Of a stretch of 64,000 nt of DNA, positions 34,422-42,623 are shown in pieces (the first letter of the stretch is position 1; each line of letters opens with the position of its first letter). The stretch lies in contig NZ_JADEXS020000001.1 in assembly GCF_015207005.2 (NCBI RefSeq), positions 1,240,001-1,304,000 of the forward strand, written 5' to 3'. The notes under the pieces were generated by a model, which was not told the origin of the DNA, searched no databases, and saw only the letters and a list, made by a program, of their open reading frames with translations. This DNA comes from Desmonostoc muscorum LEGE 12446. Its GTDB lineage: Bacteria > Cyanobacteriota > Cyanobacteriia > Cyanobacteriales > Nostocaceae. The position numbers and the translations under genes were made by a program.

Positions 34422-34633
34422 GCATACCCCGAAATAGCAATTGCGAACCCCGAAATAACAATTGCGAACCCCGAAATAACAATTGCGAACCCCGAAATAA
34501 CAATTGCGAACCCCGAAATAGCAATTGCATACCCCGAAATAGCAATTGCATACCCCGAAATAGCAATTGCATACCCCGAAATAGCAATTGCATACCCCGA
34601 AATAGCAATTGCATACCCCGAAATAGCAATTGC
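34422..34633. repeat. 21-bp minisatellite, ten copies
   Basis: Ten tandem copies of a 21-bp unit (CATACCCCGAAATAGCAATTG, variants CGAA for CATA and AAC for AGC). Each copy junction creates the palindrome GCAATTGC, which resembles the HIP1 site GCGATCGC. On the minus strand the units read as a seven-residue repeat AISGYAI in a 101-codon open frame (34,352-34,657). That frame has no recognisable domain or ribosome binding site, and I do not call it a gene. Confidence 0.9.
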
Positions 34634-34717
34634 GTTGGCGTAGCCCAACCCAGGCATCGCTAGATTAATTTTTGATTATGAAAGTAAAATGAAATTATTC
34701 TCCACCTGAGCTACATC

Positions 34718-35059
34718 ATGGTTGTCCCAGAACTCGAACAACAACTCCTTCAGCTTTCACCTGACGATAAATTGTATATTATCCAACTCCTGGCACAAAG
34801 CCTGACTACACACAATAACAACATCCAATCTGTGCAAACAAGCAAAATCTCAGAATTATTCCGTCAATCCTCTGTGGCTAAATTACCCGAAGAATTTGAC
34901 CTTACTCGATTACTAAAAACCCTCATTGAGTCCCTACAACCAGCAACTCAAACCGAAATAACAGAATATCCCCTGCCTCAATTTTATGGATGTATCCAAG
35001 ATGAAACCTTCTTCCGTCATCCCCAAGGACAACAACCAGAACGCGAACCAATCCTGTGA
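34718..35059 (+). CDS. Antitoxin-like protein of a VapBC-type pair
   Basis: This 113-residue protein begins MVVPELEQQLLQLSPDDKLYIIQLLAQSL, a helical region like those of small cyanobacterial addiction-module antitoxins. It ends with QFYGCIQDETFFRHPQGQQPER, a tail typical of toxin-neutralising partners in these systems. It overlaps the PIN toxin gene by four bases (GTGA). The pair is presumably cotranscribed and autoregulated. The DNA-binding fold is not obvious, so the antitoxin class is uncertain. Confidence 0.7.
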   Translation: MVVPELEQQLLQLSPDDKLYIIQLLAQSLTTHNNNIQSVQTSKISELFRQSSVAKLPEEFDLTRLLKTLIESLQPATQTEITEYPLPQFYGCIQDETFFRHPQGQQPEREPIL

Positions 35060-35457
35060 AATTCCTACTCGATACTAACACCTGCATTATCTATATGCGA
35101 GGTAAAAATTCCACTTTAAAACAGAAACTAGAATCTACTGCTACTAAAGATATTGCCGTTTGCTCAATCGTCAAAGCTGAACTATTTTATGGTGCAATGA
35201 AAAGTGCCAACCCACAACGTAATCTTACTTTACAACAACAATTTTTAGCCCAATTTACATCACTACCCTTTGACGATTTAGCAGCAATGACGTTTGGAAC
35301 AATTCGCTCTCAACTAGAAGCATTAGGTACTCCCATTGGTGCGTATGACTTACAAATTGCCGCCATCACCCTGACAAATAACTTAACCCTCATCACCCAT
35401 AACACTAGAGAATTCCAACGTATTAATAACTTGTTGATTGAGGATTGGGAGATATAG
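35056..35457 (+). CDS. vapC: PIN domain toxin, VapC-like ribonuclease
   Basis: This 133-residue protein starts at GTG inside the antitoxin stop region (GTGA overlap). It has the PIN acidic residues: D6 in FLLDTNTC, E42 in SIVKAELFYG, the aspartate in PIGAYDLQIAA, and the NTREF-type C-terminal motif. VapC toxins cleave RNA (often tRNA) when freed from antitoxin. Acid residues and length are complete, so it should be active. It lies at the start of the accessory region that also holds the CHAT locus. Confidence 0.88.
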   Translation: MKFLLDTNTCIIYMRGKNSTLKQKLESTATKDIAVCSIVKAELFYGAMKSANPQRNLTLQQQFLAQFTSLPFDDLAAMTFGTIRSQLEALGTPIGAYDLQIAAITLTNNLTLITHNTREFQRINNLLIEDWEI

Positions 35458-35649
35458 CGATCGCACTATTTTGTAGGAGTGATGTCTATCGCAAAATCAG
35501 TATATTGTCTGTTCACAAGTAAAAAATACTCATCAAGAAGGTTTTTCTCAAAGGCGTATTATCTATGATGAAATTCTCCACTTTTCTGGAATTGAAGGCG
35601 TTGGCGTTGAATTATTCTCATGATTATGCTACATCTCACGCCCTAACTC

Positions 35650-36354
35650 ATGAACGAACAGCGTCACCAAACCTATCTTAACTTGATTGGCAGTCTGTTA
35701 GATGCCCCTAGTAGTGAAGAACCAGAGATTTTAGCTGCACACCAAGATTTACTTGATGCTGGCTTAGTACAAAAGATGCTGGAAATAGCAAGTAATCTAT
35801 TAAGCCAAGGCGAATTAGACCAAGCTAACCGTTTAATGAATATAGTGGGAAAGCAGCTTGGAGTTTATAGTGAATTATCATTGACTGCCACAGAAAAGGA
35901 ATATATTAATTTTTTATATCAAACGTTACGAGCAACCGCACACAGCGAAGGTAATCCCCAGGTAGTTTACCCCTTGTTGGCACAGAATACAGACAAACTT
36001 GATGGAGTGTTTGCAGAAATACTACATCGTTGGGGGACAAATAGACTAGGGGAAGCGAAAGCAGATGAGGCGGAATATTTAGCAGCAGTTATTGTTGAAT
36101 TTAGCAATTTAGTAGCGCAATTCTCCTTGGGTAGCAAAGCCAACAAGATGGAAATTGCTATTATCGGCTATGAAGTGGCTTTAACTGTCAGAACCAGGGA
36201 AGCTTTGCGTGTTGATTGGGCAGCAACGCAAAATAATCTCGCTAATGCCTACAGGGAGAGAATCAAAGGAGACAAAGCAGAGAATATCAAAAAGGCGATC
36301 GCTGCATATACTTGCGGCTTTAACTGTCAGAACCAGGGAAGCTTTGCCTGTTGA
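35650..36354 (+). pseudogene. TPR-CHAT protein, N-terminal part (before frameshift)
   Basis: This frame begins MNEQRHQTYLNLIGSLLDAP, with a helical N-terminal domain of about 150 residues. It enters the first TPR-like units (ALTVRTREALRVDWAATQNNLANAY), then runs off frame after KAIAAYT into CGFNCQNQGSFAC and a stop. Compared with the equivalent unit near 37,135, one extra T is present at 36,312-36,313. Removing it joins this frame to the next one (AAYT then AALTVRTREALP), giving a single protein of 1,078 residues. The extra base could be a real mutation, a programmed slip (no obvious slippery run), or a sequencing error. Confidence 0.8.
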
Positions 36355-38887
36355 TTGGGCAATGACGCAAAATAATCTGGGACTTGCCTACATTGACAGA
36401 ATTCGAGGAAACAAAGCAGAAAATATTGAACGAGCAATCCAAGCCTGCACATATGCTTTGGAAGTTAGAACTCGTCAGACTTTCCCTCAACAATGGGCTG
36501 AAACGCGAAATAATTTGGGTAATGCTTACTCTAACAGAATAATAGGAGACAAAGCAGAGAATCTCGAACAAGCAATCAATGCCTACACAAATGCCTTGGA
36601 ATTTTTTAACCGTGAGGATTTGCCTCAACAATGGGCAATAACGCAAAATAATTTGGGCAGTGCTTACTCTAACAGAATACTAGGAGACAAAGCAGAGAAT
36701 CTCGAACAAGCAATCAATCACTACACAGATGCTTTGAAAGTTTTAACCCGCGAAGTTTCACCCCAATATTGGGCAATGATACAAAATCATCTGGGAATTG
36801 CTTATCATTACAGAATTAAGGGAGACCCTACAGAAAATCTCGAACAAGCAATCAAAGCCTACACAAATGCTTTGGAAGTTAGAACCCGCGAGGCGTTACC
36901 CCAACAATGGGCAGCAACACAAGACCATTTAGGTACTGCTTACTATAAAAAAATACTGATAAATCCGGCAGAAAATACTGAACTTGCTATTCAGGCTATT
37001 AAGGCTTATGAATATGCTTTGGAAGTGAGAACCCGCGAGGTTGCACCCCAAGATTGGGCAATAACGCAAAATAATCTGGGGAATGTTTACTCTGTCAAAA
37101 TCACAGAAGAACCAGCCGATAATTTTGAGAAAGCGATCGCTGCTTATACTGCTGCTTTAACTGTCAGAACCAAAGAAGCTTTGCCTGAAAACCATGCAGA
37201 AACTTTGTTTGGACTGGGAAGAACTTACCAAGACACAAACAAGTTTAACTTAGCATACAATACTTTTGAGTCTGCCATTGTCACCATAGAATCTTTGCGA
37301 GAAGAAATAGTATCTGGAGAAGAAAGCAAACGCAAACAAGCGGAACAGTTCAACAAAGTTTATAGCTGTATGGTAGAGGTTTGCAGGGAATTAAATAAGA
37401 TTACCGAAGCAATTGAATATGTTGAACGTAGTAAAACCCGCAATTTAGTTGAACAGATCCTTGAACGCGACTCTAAAACTATCTTCCCTCCAGAAGTATT
37501 CACTCAATTAGAAAAATATAGGGATGAAATAGCCGTAGGACAATATCAAATCCAAAATGGCAAAGCTGAAAATCCAAAAGACCTAGCACAACATCTCCAA
37601 CAGTTGCGAAACCAGCGTAATGAATTGCAAAACCAATACTTACCTGTTGGTTATGATTTCAAATTCGACTCCTTCCAAGGTTATTTAGATGAGCATACAG
37701 CCATTATCGAGTGGTATATTCTCAACGATAAAATTCTTGCATTTATTGTCACAAAACAAGGAGAGGTAAATGTTTGGCAATCCCAACCAGAAGACCAACA
37801 AGCTTTGTATGATTGGGTAAATCAATATTTGCAGAATTACTACGGTCAAAAAGGCCAATGGCGAAATAACTTAGGGGAAGAACTTAAACAATTAGCCTCA
37901 ATTCTGCACATTGATGAAATACTAACCCAGATACCAAAGCACTGCGATAAACTCATCCTAATTCCCCATCGATTCCTGCACTTATTCCCCCTTCATGCAC
38001 TACCAATAAATCAAAATTCTGAAAATTCGTCTTGTCTTCTGGATTTATTTGCTGGTGGTGTCAGCTATGCACCCAGTTGTCAACTACTGCAACAAGTACA
38101 ACAGCGCAAACGTCGTGATTTTCAATCTCTGTTTGCAATTCAAAATCCTACAGAAGACCTGAATTATACCAATTTGGAAGTAGAAAGCATATTATCTTAC
38201 TTTCCCTCCCATCAAGTATTATCCAAAAAGCAAGCCACAAAAGCTGCCTTATCCCAAGCAGCAACAGAATTAAAAGAAGCAAATTATCTCCACTTTTCTT
38301 GTCACGGCTCTTTCAACTTCAATTCTCCCCAAAATTCTTTTTTATTATTAGCAGATGCCTATGTTTCCCTTATTCCTGATGATGCTAACCCAGAAAGATA
38401 TCTCAAAGTTTCCGATACAGGAGCTATAGATTTAAGTAAATGTTTGACATTGGGGAATTTATTTGAACGAACCTTCGACTTTAGTAAAACTCGTCTCGTG
38501 GTTCTCTCAGCCTGCGAAACAGGTATAACTGACTTCAATAATACCAGTGATGAATATATCGGCTTACCTAGTGGCTTTCTCTATGCAGGTAGTAGCAGTG
38601 TTGTAAGTAGTTTATGGACGGTAAACGATTTATCAACATCCTTTTTGATGATTAAGTTCATTCAAATTTTAAAAAATGCTACAGATATGTCAATACCACT
38701 TGCTATGAATCAAGCCCAGCGTTGGTTGCGGGATGCTACTAAAGAAGAATTGCAGGAATGGGTAAAACAATCGGTGTTAGATAGCACTAAGAAAGGAAAG
38801 ATACGTCGTCAAATTAATAATATGACTGGAGAGCAACCATTCAACTCTCCCTTTCATTGGGCTGCATTTACTGCTGTTGGCAAATAG
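36209..38887 (+). CDS. TPR-CHAT caspase-like protease, main part (after frameshift)
   Basis: Native sequence starts about 36,314; the first 35 codons from 36,209 are out-of-frame reading. About eight TPR-like units of 48 residues follow, marked by WAxTQNNL (VDWAMTQNNLGLAY, QQWAETRNNLGNAY and so on, to about 37,230). A linker leads to a C-terminal CHAT domain with YLHFSCHGSF (His codon 38,303) and LVVLSACETGI (Cys codon 38,513), the His-Cys dyad of separase/caspase-like proteases. CHAT proteases in other bacteria are activated by sensors and cleave effectors in antiphage or death pathways. Ten bases downstream is a small helical protein, then a membrane protein. The substrate here is unknown. 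Confidence 0.85.
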   Translation: MLIGQQRKIISLMPTGRESKETKQRISKRRSLHILAALTVRTREALPVDWAMTQNNLGLAYIDRIRGNKAENIERAIQACTYALEVRTRQTFPQQWAETRNNLGNAYSNRIIGDKAENLEQAINAYTNALEFFNREDLPQQWAITQNNLGSAYSNRILGDKAENLEQAINHYTDALKVLTREVSPQYWAMIQNHLGIAYHYRIKGDPTENLEQAIKAYTNALEVRTREALPQQWAATQDHLGTAYYKKILINPAENTELAIQAIKAYEYALEVRTREVAPQDWAITQNNLGNVYSVKITEEPADNFEKAIAAYTAALTVRTKEALPENHAETLFGLGRTYQDTNKFNLAYNTFESAIVTIESLREEIVSGEESKRKQAEQFNKVYSCMVEVCRELNKITEAIEYVERSKTRNLVEQILERDSKTIFPPEVFTQLEKYRDEIAVGQYQIQNGKAENPKDLAQHLQQLRNQRNELQNQYLPVGYDFKFDSFQGYLDEHTAIIEWYILNDKILAFIVTKQGEVNVWQSQPEDQQALYDWVNQYLQNYYGQKGQWRNNLGEELKQLASILHIDEILTQIPKHCDKLILIPHRFLHLFPLHALPINQNSENSSCLLDLFAGGVSYAPSCQLLQQVQQRKRRDFQSLFAIQNPTEDLNYTNLEVESILSYFPSHQVLSKKQATKAALSQAATELKEANYLHFSCHGSFNFNSPQNSFLLLADAYVSLIPDDANPERYLKVSDTGAIDLSKCLTLGNLFERTFDFSKTRLVVLSACETGITDFNNTSDEYIGLPSGFLYAGSSSVVSSLWTVNDLSTSFLMIKFIQILKNATDMSIPLAMNQAQRWLRDATKEELQEWVKQSVLDSTKKGKIRRQINNMTGEQPFNSPFHWAAFTAVGK

Positions 38888-38897
38888 GAGAATAATA

Positions 38898-39230
38898 ATG
38901 TCTGATTATGAAATAACTGTTAATATTTTTATCCATCTGCTGAATACTCAATCTTCTCTATTTTCAGCAGAGGATAGAATTACACTAATGAAATTGATTA
39001 ATAACCAACCTGATGACATTAAATCTTTATCCAATGCTATCTCAGATTGGCTGTCAGAACATCCTGAAGTAGATAACGCTTTAGCAGAATTTGAGGAAAT
39101 AGGAGGAAGAGCGCCAGGCGATAAGCAAGCAAATACAAATATTCCCAAATACGAACTTGATAAAAAGAATATACTTAATGAAATTCAACAAAGTTCGTCA
39201 TCTGCTAAGGAGACAAAAAAACCGACTTAG
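38898..39230 (+). CDS. Small helical protein downstream of CHAT, 110 residues
   Basis: I start at the ATG at 38,898 because AGGAG stands 7 bases before it; an upstream ATG overlaps the CHAT gene. The first 75 residues (YEITVNIFIHLLNTQSSLFSAEDRITLMKLI to AISDWLSEHPEVDNAL) are predicted as a compact bundle of four or five helices, somewhat like death-fold or effector-associated domains. The tail is polar and disordered (QQSSSSAKETKKPT). Tight coupling to the CHAT gene suggests an adaptor, substrate or inhibitor of the protease. Family not recognised. Confidence 0.7.
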   Translation: MSDYEITVNIFIHLLNTQSSLFSAEDRITLMKLINNQPDDIKSLSNAISDWLSEHPEVDNALAEFEEIGGRAPGDKQANTNIPKYELDKKNILNEIQQSSSSAKETKKPT

Positions 39231-39236
39231 GCTAAG

Positions 39237-39366
39237 AGGTTGTTTGAAAAGTGGTATGTTGTATTTTTATCGAATTATTACCCCCCTTAGTCCCCCCTTA
39301 TAAAGGGGGGAAATAAGAAAATTCGGTTCCCTCCCCTTTATAAGGGGAGGGTTAGGGTGGGGTAAA
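39237..39366. mobile_element. Truncated MITE in the CHAT operon
   Basis: Begins GAGGTTGTTTGAAAAGTGG and contains the CCCCTTATAAAGGGG-type inner repeats. It matches the complement of the right part of the element at 55,975-56,237, but the second terminus is absent. It lies between the small helical gene and the membrane protein gene and may have separated an original operon. Confidence 0.65.
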
Positions 39367-39402
39367 GTATCTGGACACCGCGACATTTATCTTTATTTTA
39401 AA

Positions 39403-40806
39403 ATGGATTATTTTTCAACAGGAAAGATAGCTTATCCCAAACTAACTCCTTATGCCTTTCATCTAAAGCATAGCCTGTCACAAAAACCTAAAATACCTGT
39501 AGAAAATGCTAACGATTTATGGTTAAAATGCCAGCAGCTTGGTAAACAACTTGGTATTCCTAAACTAGAAACTTTACCTGAACTGATTGAAAAAGCAAAT
39601 AATAAAAAAACTAGCATCACTGGAGAAATACTTCCCGAACGTTTATTAAAATTTACCGCTATCCAACATCAACAAAATCTACACTTAAGCGGTGAAGCTA
39701 ATCCCCTAGAAATTCACGATACTTACGCCCTTGATTTAACTCTACGTTATCCCGATCCAGAAGTAAAACTTGCTGATTTAAGAGGGCTAAATCCAGATGA
39801 TTGCTTACTTTCTAAAAATATCAAAGCTTCTCTAGGACAAACCCTAGTATTTTTTGCTCAACCTGTAGGAAAAATAGATGATGAACAAGCATTCGCTGAT
39901 GCTTGTGTCAAAGCATTATTATCAGAAGAAACTTTCCAAAAACTAAAGATTTATCGTCAGCATCAAGGGCAATTATTAGGTAGTCCGATATTTGAATATG
40001 AAAATGTTCCTGACTCTCCTAAAGAAAAGTGCCATTTACTAATTTGGTTAAATACCCATTCCCTAACTACAGAATTAGAAAACAAGGGAGAATATTATTA
40101 TCCTTTAATTGACCTTCTTCTTTGTCGCAGTAAAATTATTTATGCTCGTTCTGAAGCTATATGGTGTTATGAACAAGCTAGATCAGCTTATTCTGATCTG
40201 GAAAATTATAAGCAAGAATTTAAAGAGCAAAAAAATAATTCTATAGATTCAAAATTTGATAATTTCAATCAATGGCTTCAGGAAATACCAGAAATTTCTT
40301 TTAATTATGTTGATTATTTAAGAGATTTAGAACTGCACAGAACTACAATTCAAACTAATAGTAAAAACTATCGTTTATATCTTGACAAGCTAAATAAAAT
40401 ATGCATTATGTCAGATAATTTAGAATTTTTGTCCAACTTCCTAGAACTAGCTGAAGATACCTTTGTCGAACAAATTAACACAAACTTAGCTTATCTTACC
40501 CCCGGTCAAAACCTCTTTGACCAGATGATTGCCACAATTCGCGGCATAGTAGAGGTAGAACAAGCTAAACGCGATCGCTCTTTAGAACGCACCATCCAAG
40601 TACTAGGTATAGCCTTTGGTGGCGGTGCAATAGTTTCTGGTGTTGTCACCCAACACATAGATAAACCCTTTGCACCACAGATCAATTTCAAGTACCCAGT
40701 TCATCCCCTAGTATTATCCTTATTGTGGAGTGTTCTGGCTACCGTTGTTTTTGGTATGGTGGCTTGGTTGGTTACTAAACCGAAACCCAAGAGAACTAAT
40801 ATCTGA
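39403..40806 (+). CDS. Protein with two C-terminal membrane helices, CHAT-locus candidate effector
   Basis: This 467-residue protein has no family I can name. The N-terminal two thirds is soluble (ending near ALLSEETFQKLKIYRQ and HLLIWLNTHSLTTELE). A long helical region (about 260-395, ARSAYSDLENYKQEFKEQ, then LEFLSNFLELAEDTFVEQINTNLAYL) leads to TIQVLGIAFGGGAIVSGVV and VLSLLWSVLATVVFGMVAWLV, two membrane helices, with a short basic tail. This layout, long helices followed by two membrane spans, recalls CorA-like channels, but no GMN motif is present. As a protease-linked membrane protein it could be an effector released or gated by CHAT cleavage; that is inference. Confidence 0.7.
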   Translation: MDYFSTGKIAYPKLTPYAFHLKHSLSQKPKIPVENANDLWLKCQQLGKQLGIPKLETLPELIEKANNKKTSITGEILPERLLKFTAIQHQQNLHLSGEANPLEIHDTYALDLTLRYPDPEVKLADLRGLNPDDCLLSKNIKASLGQTLVFFAQPVGKIDDEQAFADACVKALLSEETFQKLKIYRQHQGQLLGSPIFEYENVPDSPKEKCHLLIWLNTHSLTTELENKGEYYYPLIDLLLCRSKIIYARSEAIWCYEQARSAYSDLENYKQEFKEQKNNSIDSKFDNFNQWLQEIPEISFNYVDYLRDLELHRTTIQTNSKNYRLYLDKLNKICIMSDNLEFLSNFLELAEDTFVEQINTNLAYLTPGQNLFDQMIATIRGIVEVEQAKRDRSLERTIQVLGIAFGGGAIVSGVVTQHIDKPFAPQINFKYPVHPLVLSLLWSVLATVVFGMVAWLVTKPKPKRTNI

Positions 40807-40887
40807 TTCGTAAAGAAAATCTTAAAGATACCCAATTTATTACTGGGCATAACTTTCAGAGAATAAACGAGTCAAAGCCTGGAATTA

Positions 40888-41931
40888 TTACTCCAACTCA
40901 GTTTCGCAGAAAGCTTTTAATAAATCAATACAATTAGCGATCGCTCCTAAATGAGCAATTTCATAACCGTGGGTATTTTGAGTAGGAAATGCTAAACAAG
41001 CAGCACGTCCAACATGTCCAAATTTCATCGCAATTGAAGCATCACTACCAAATCCACTGAGAGTTGTAAACTGTATTGGCATCTCCAACTGCTTGGCACA
41101 ACGGCGTATTTGTCCATTTAATCCTTCATCATATATCCCATAGGCATCTTGAGATAAAAGTACAGGAATTTCGCCATCTTTAACAGGATATTCCTCAGAT
41201 AAGGGACAAATTTCTAAAGCAATTAAGGCATCTAAACGCTGGTTTTGAGTAAAAAATAATGCGCCAATTGCTCCGACTTCTTCTTTTGCTGAAGCCACTA
41301 AATAAACATCAACAGCGGGCTGTTTCAGGTTTTCAGCTAAAGCTAGCAAAATGGCAACAGAGGCTTTATTATCTAACGTGTAACTGGCAATATGATCCTT
41401 TAATCTAATTGGCAATTTGCGATGTTTGCCAATTACCATTCGCGTTCCGGGTCGAATTCCAACTGCTTCTAGTTCAGCCGTAGTGCGTTTCGTTTCAATC
41501 CAGGCATTTTCCCACTTGACGCTAATATCTTCTTGTTGGACTTTTTGCGGAGATTCGTGGGAAACGTGGCGGGAACCAAAGCTGAGAATCCCGCTGATAG
41601 TTTCGTTGTCTCCCAGTAAATCTACCACGCCTTCACCGTAAATCCACGGGAAAGAACCGCCGAGTTTACGGACTTCAACGCGACCTTCATCGCCGAGACT
41701 TTTGACCATCGCCCCAATTTCATCTTTATGGGCTGTGATGGCAATGGCTCCGTCTGGACTTCGGCCGGGGATTTTTGCAATAATGTTGTCGGCGCGATCG
41801 CACCAGACTTCTACACCCAGTGCCGTAAATCGTTGCATCAACAACTGATTAATTTCGGCTTCTGCACCACTAGGAGAATGATGCATCACCAACTCTGCAA
41901 TAATTTGAAATAAGCGATCGTAATCCCACAT
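40888..41931 (-). CDS. M42 family metallopeptidase
   Basis: This 347-residue protein fits the M42 (tetrahedral aminopeptidase, FrvX-like) family of dinuclear metal peptidases. Metal ligands and catalytic residues are visible in order: H in ITAHKDEIG, D in YTLDNKAS (bridging), EE in ASAKEEVGAIG, D in ALEICPLS (here E-I-C, so one ligand position is less typical), and H in NTHGYEIAHL. It releases amino acids from short peptides in the cytoplasm. The gene converges on the CHAT-locus membrane protein across about 80 bp. Confidence 0.85.
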   Translation of the reverse strand: MWDYDRLFQIIAELVMHHSPSGAEAEINQLLMQRFTALGVEVWCDRADNIIAKIPGRSPDGAIAITAHKDEIGAMVKSLGDEGRVEVRKLGGSFPWIYGEGVVDLLGDNETISGILSFGSRHVSHESPQKVQQEDISVKWENAWIETKRTTAELEAVGIRPGTRMVIGKHRKLPIRLKDHIASYTLDNKASVAILLALAENLKQPAVDVYLVASAKEEVGAIGALFFTQNQRLDALIALEICPLSEEYPVKDGEIPVLLSQDAYGIYDEGLNGQIRRCAKQLEMPIQFTTLSGFGSDASIAMKFGHVGRAACLAFPTQNTHGYEIAHLGAIANCIDLLKAFCETELE

Positions 41932-41939
41932 TAATAATA

Positions 41940-42209
41940 TTACTCGTCAACAACTGTATGAGACGATTGTGCGCTAAAAACCAGATCCGCAGTCGTAAGT
42001 GCCGAACTTTTTTGCTGGCGCTTGAGTATTCCTACTGCACCGAAAGTAGCAATTGCCAACAATGTCCCCAACTCTGTCGAAGGTTCAGGAACAGACTTAG
42101 CCTCAATCGCCGCCAGTGCAGTGTCCGCTATCACCTGATGACCTGCGGTGGTTGGGTGGTACTGCTCCCAGATGAGAAACTTGTTGTTGACTGGGTTACA
42201 TATACCTAG
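41940..42209 (-). pseudogene. Remnant of a GDSL/SGNH esterase with PEP-CTERM tail
   Basis: The minus-strand frame reads LGICNPVNNKFLIWEQYHPT, then TAGHQVIADTALAAIE, then SVPEPST and a hydrophobic helix plus KRQQK. WEQYHPTTAGH is the last conserved block (D/E-x-x-H) of SGNH/GDSL hydrolases, and the end is a PEP-CTERM sorting tail. Upstream the frame runs straight into a GGGAGCAGG repeat, so about 250 N-terminal residues have been lost. A partial copy of its 5' edge is repeated at about 42,383. Confidence 0.75.
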
Positions 42210-42580
42210 CCGAGATGAAGAGAGCAGGGGGAGCAGGGGGAGCAGGGGAAGCAGGGGGAGCAGGGGGATTAAACTAAGTCACCCACTAGGGGTGGGGTTT
42301 CAACCTACCTTGCGATACAAGGATTTTTTCGCCCACTAGGGGCGAGGTTTTGAACCTTTACTTTTTTCATAAAAAGCCTTTGTTGTTGACTGGGTTACGT
42401 ACACCTAGCCGAGATGAAGAGAGCAGGGGGAGCAGGGGAAGCAGGGGGAGCAGGGGAAGCAGGGCGATTAAACTAAGTCACCCACTAGGGGTGAGGTTTC
42501 AACCTACCTTGTGATACAAGGATTTTTTCGCCCACTAGGGGCGAGGTTTTGAACCTTTACTTTTTTCATAAAAAGCCTGT
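42184..42580. repeat. 199-bp tandem duplication
   Basis: Two copies (about 42,184-42,382 and 42,383-42,580) run from TTGTTGACTGGGTTAC through a GGGAGCAGG repeat and two CCACTAGGGG-type hairpin motifs to CATAAAAAGCCT. They differ by a few bases and by one or two GGGAGCA units. The unit includes the last codons of the esterase remnant, so the duplication happened after the gene was truncated. Confidence 0.85.
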
Positions 42581-42623
42581 AAATACTAGAACTTACACAA
42601 TCTTTGACAAATACGAAACAACT

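Noticed and set aside
34352..34657. Minus-strand 101-codon frame of AISGYAI repeats
   Set aside because: It is the reading of a 21-bp minisatellite; an equally long shifted frame (LLFRGMQ) exists, there is no ribosome binding site and no domain, so I list only the repeat.
32924..40806. Integrative element using tRNA-Thr as attachment site
   Set aside because: No integrase gene and no second copy of the tRNA 3' end was found in the window, so I do not call an integrated element, only a variable region.
42270..42580. CCACTAGGGG-type motifs resembling a short CRISPR array
   Set aside because: Only two motifs per 199-bp unit, with unequal spacing, and the spacers between the two units are duplicated rather than unique, so this is a tandem duplication.
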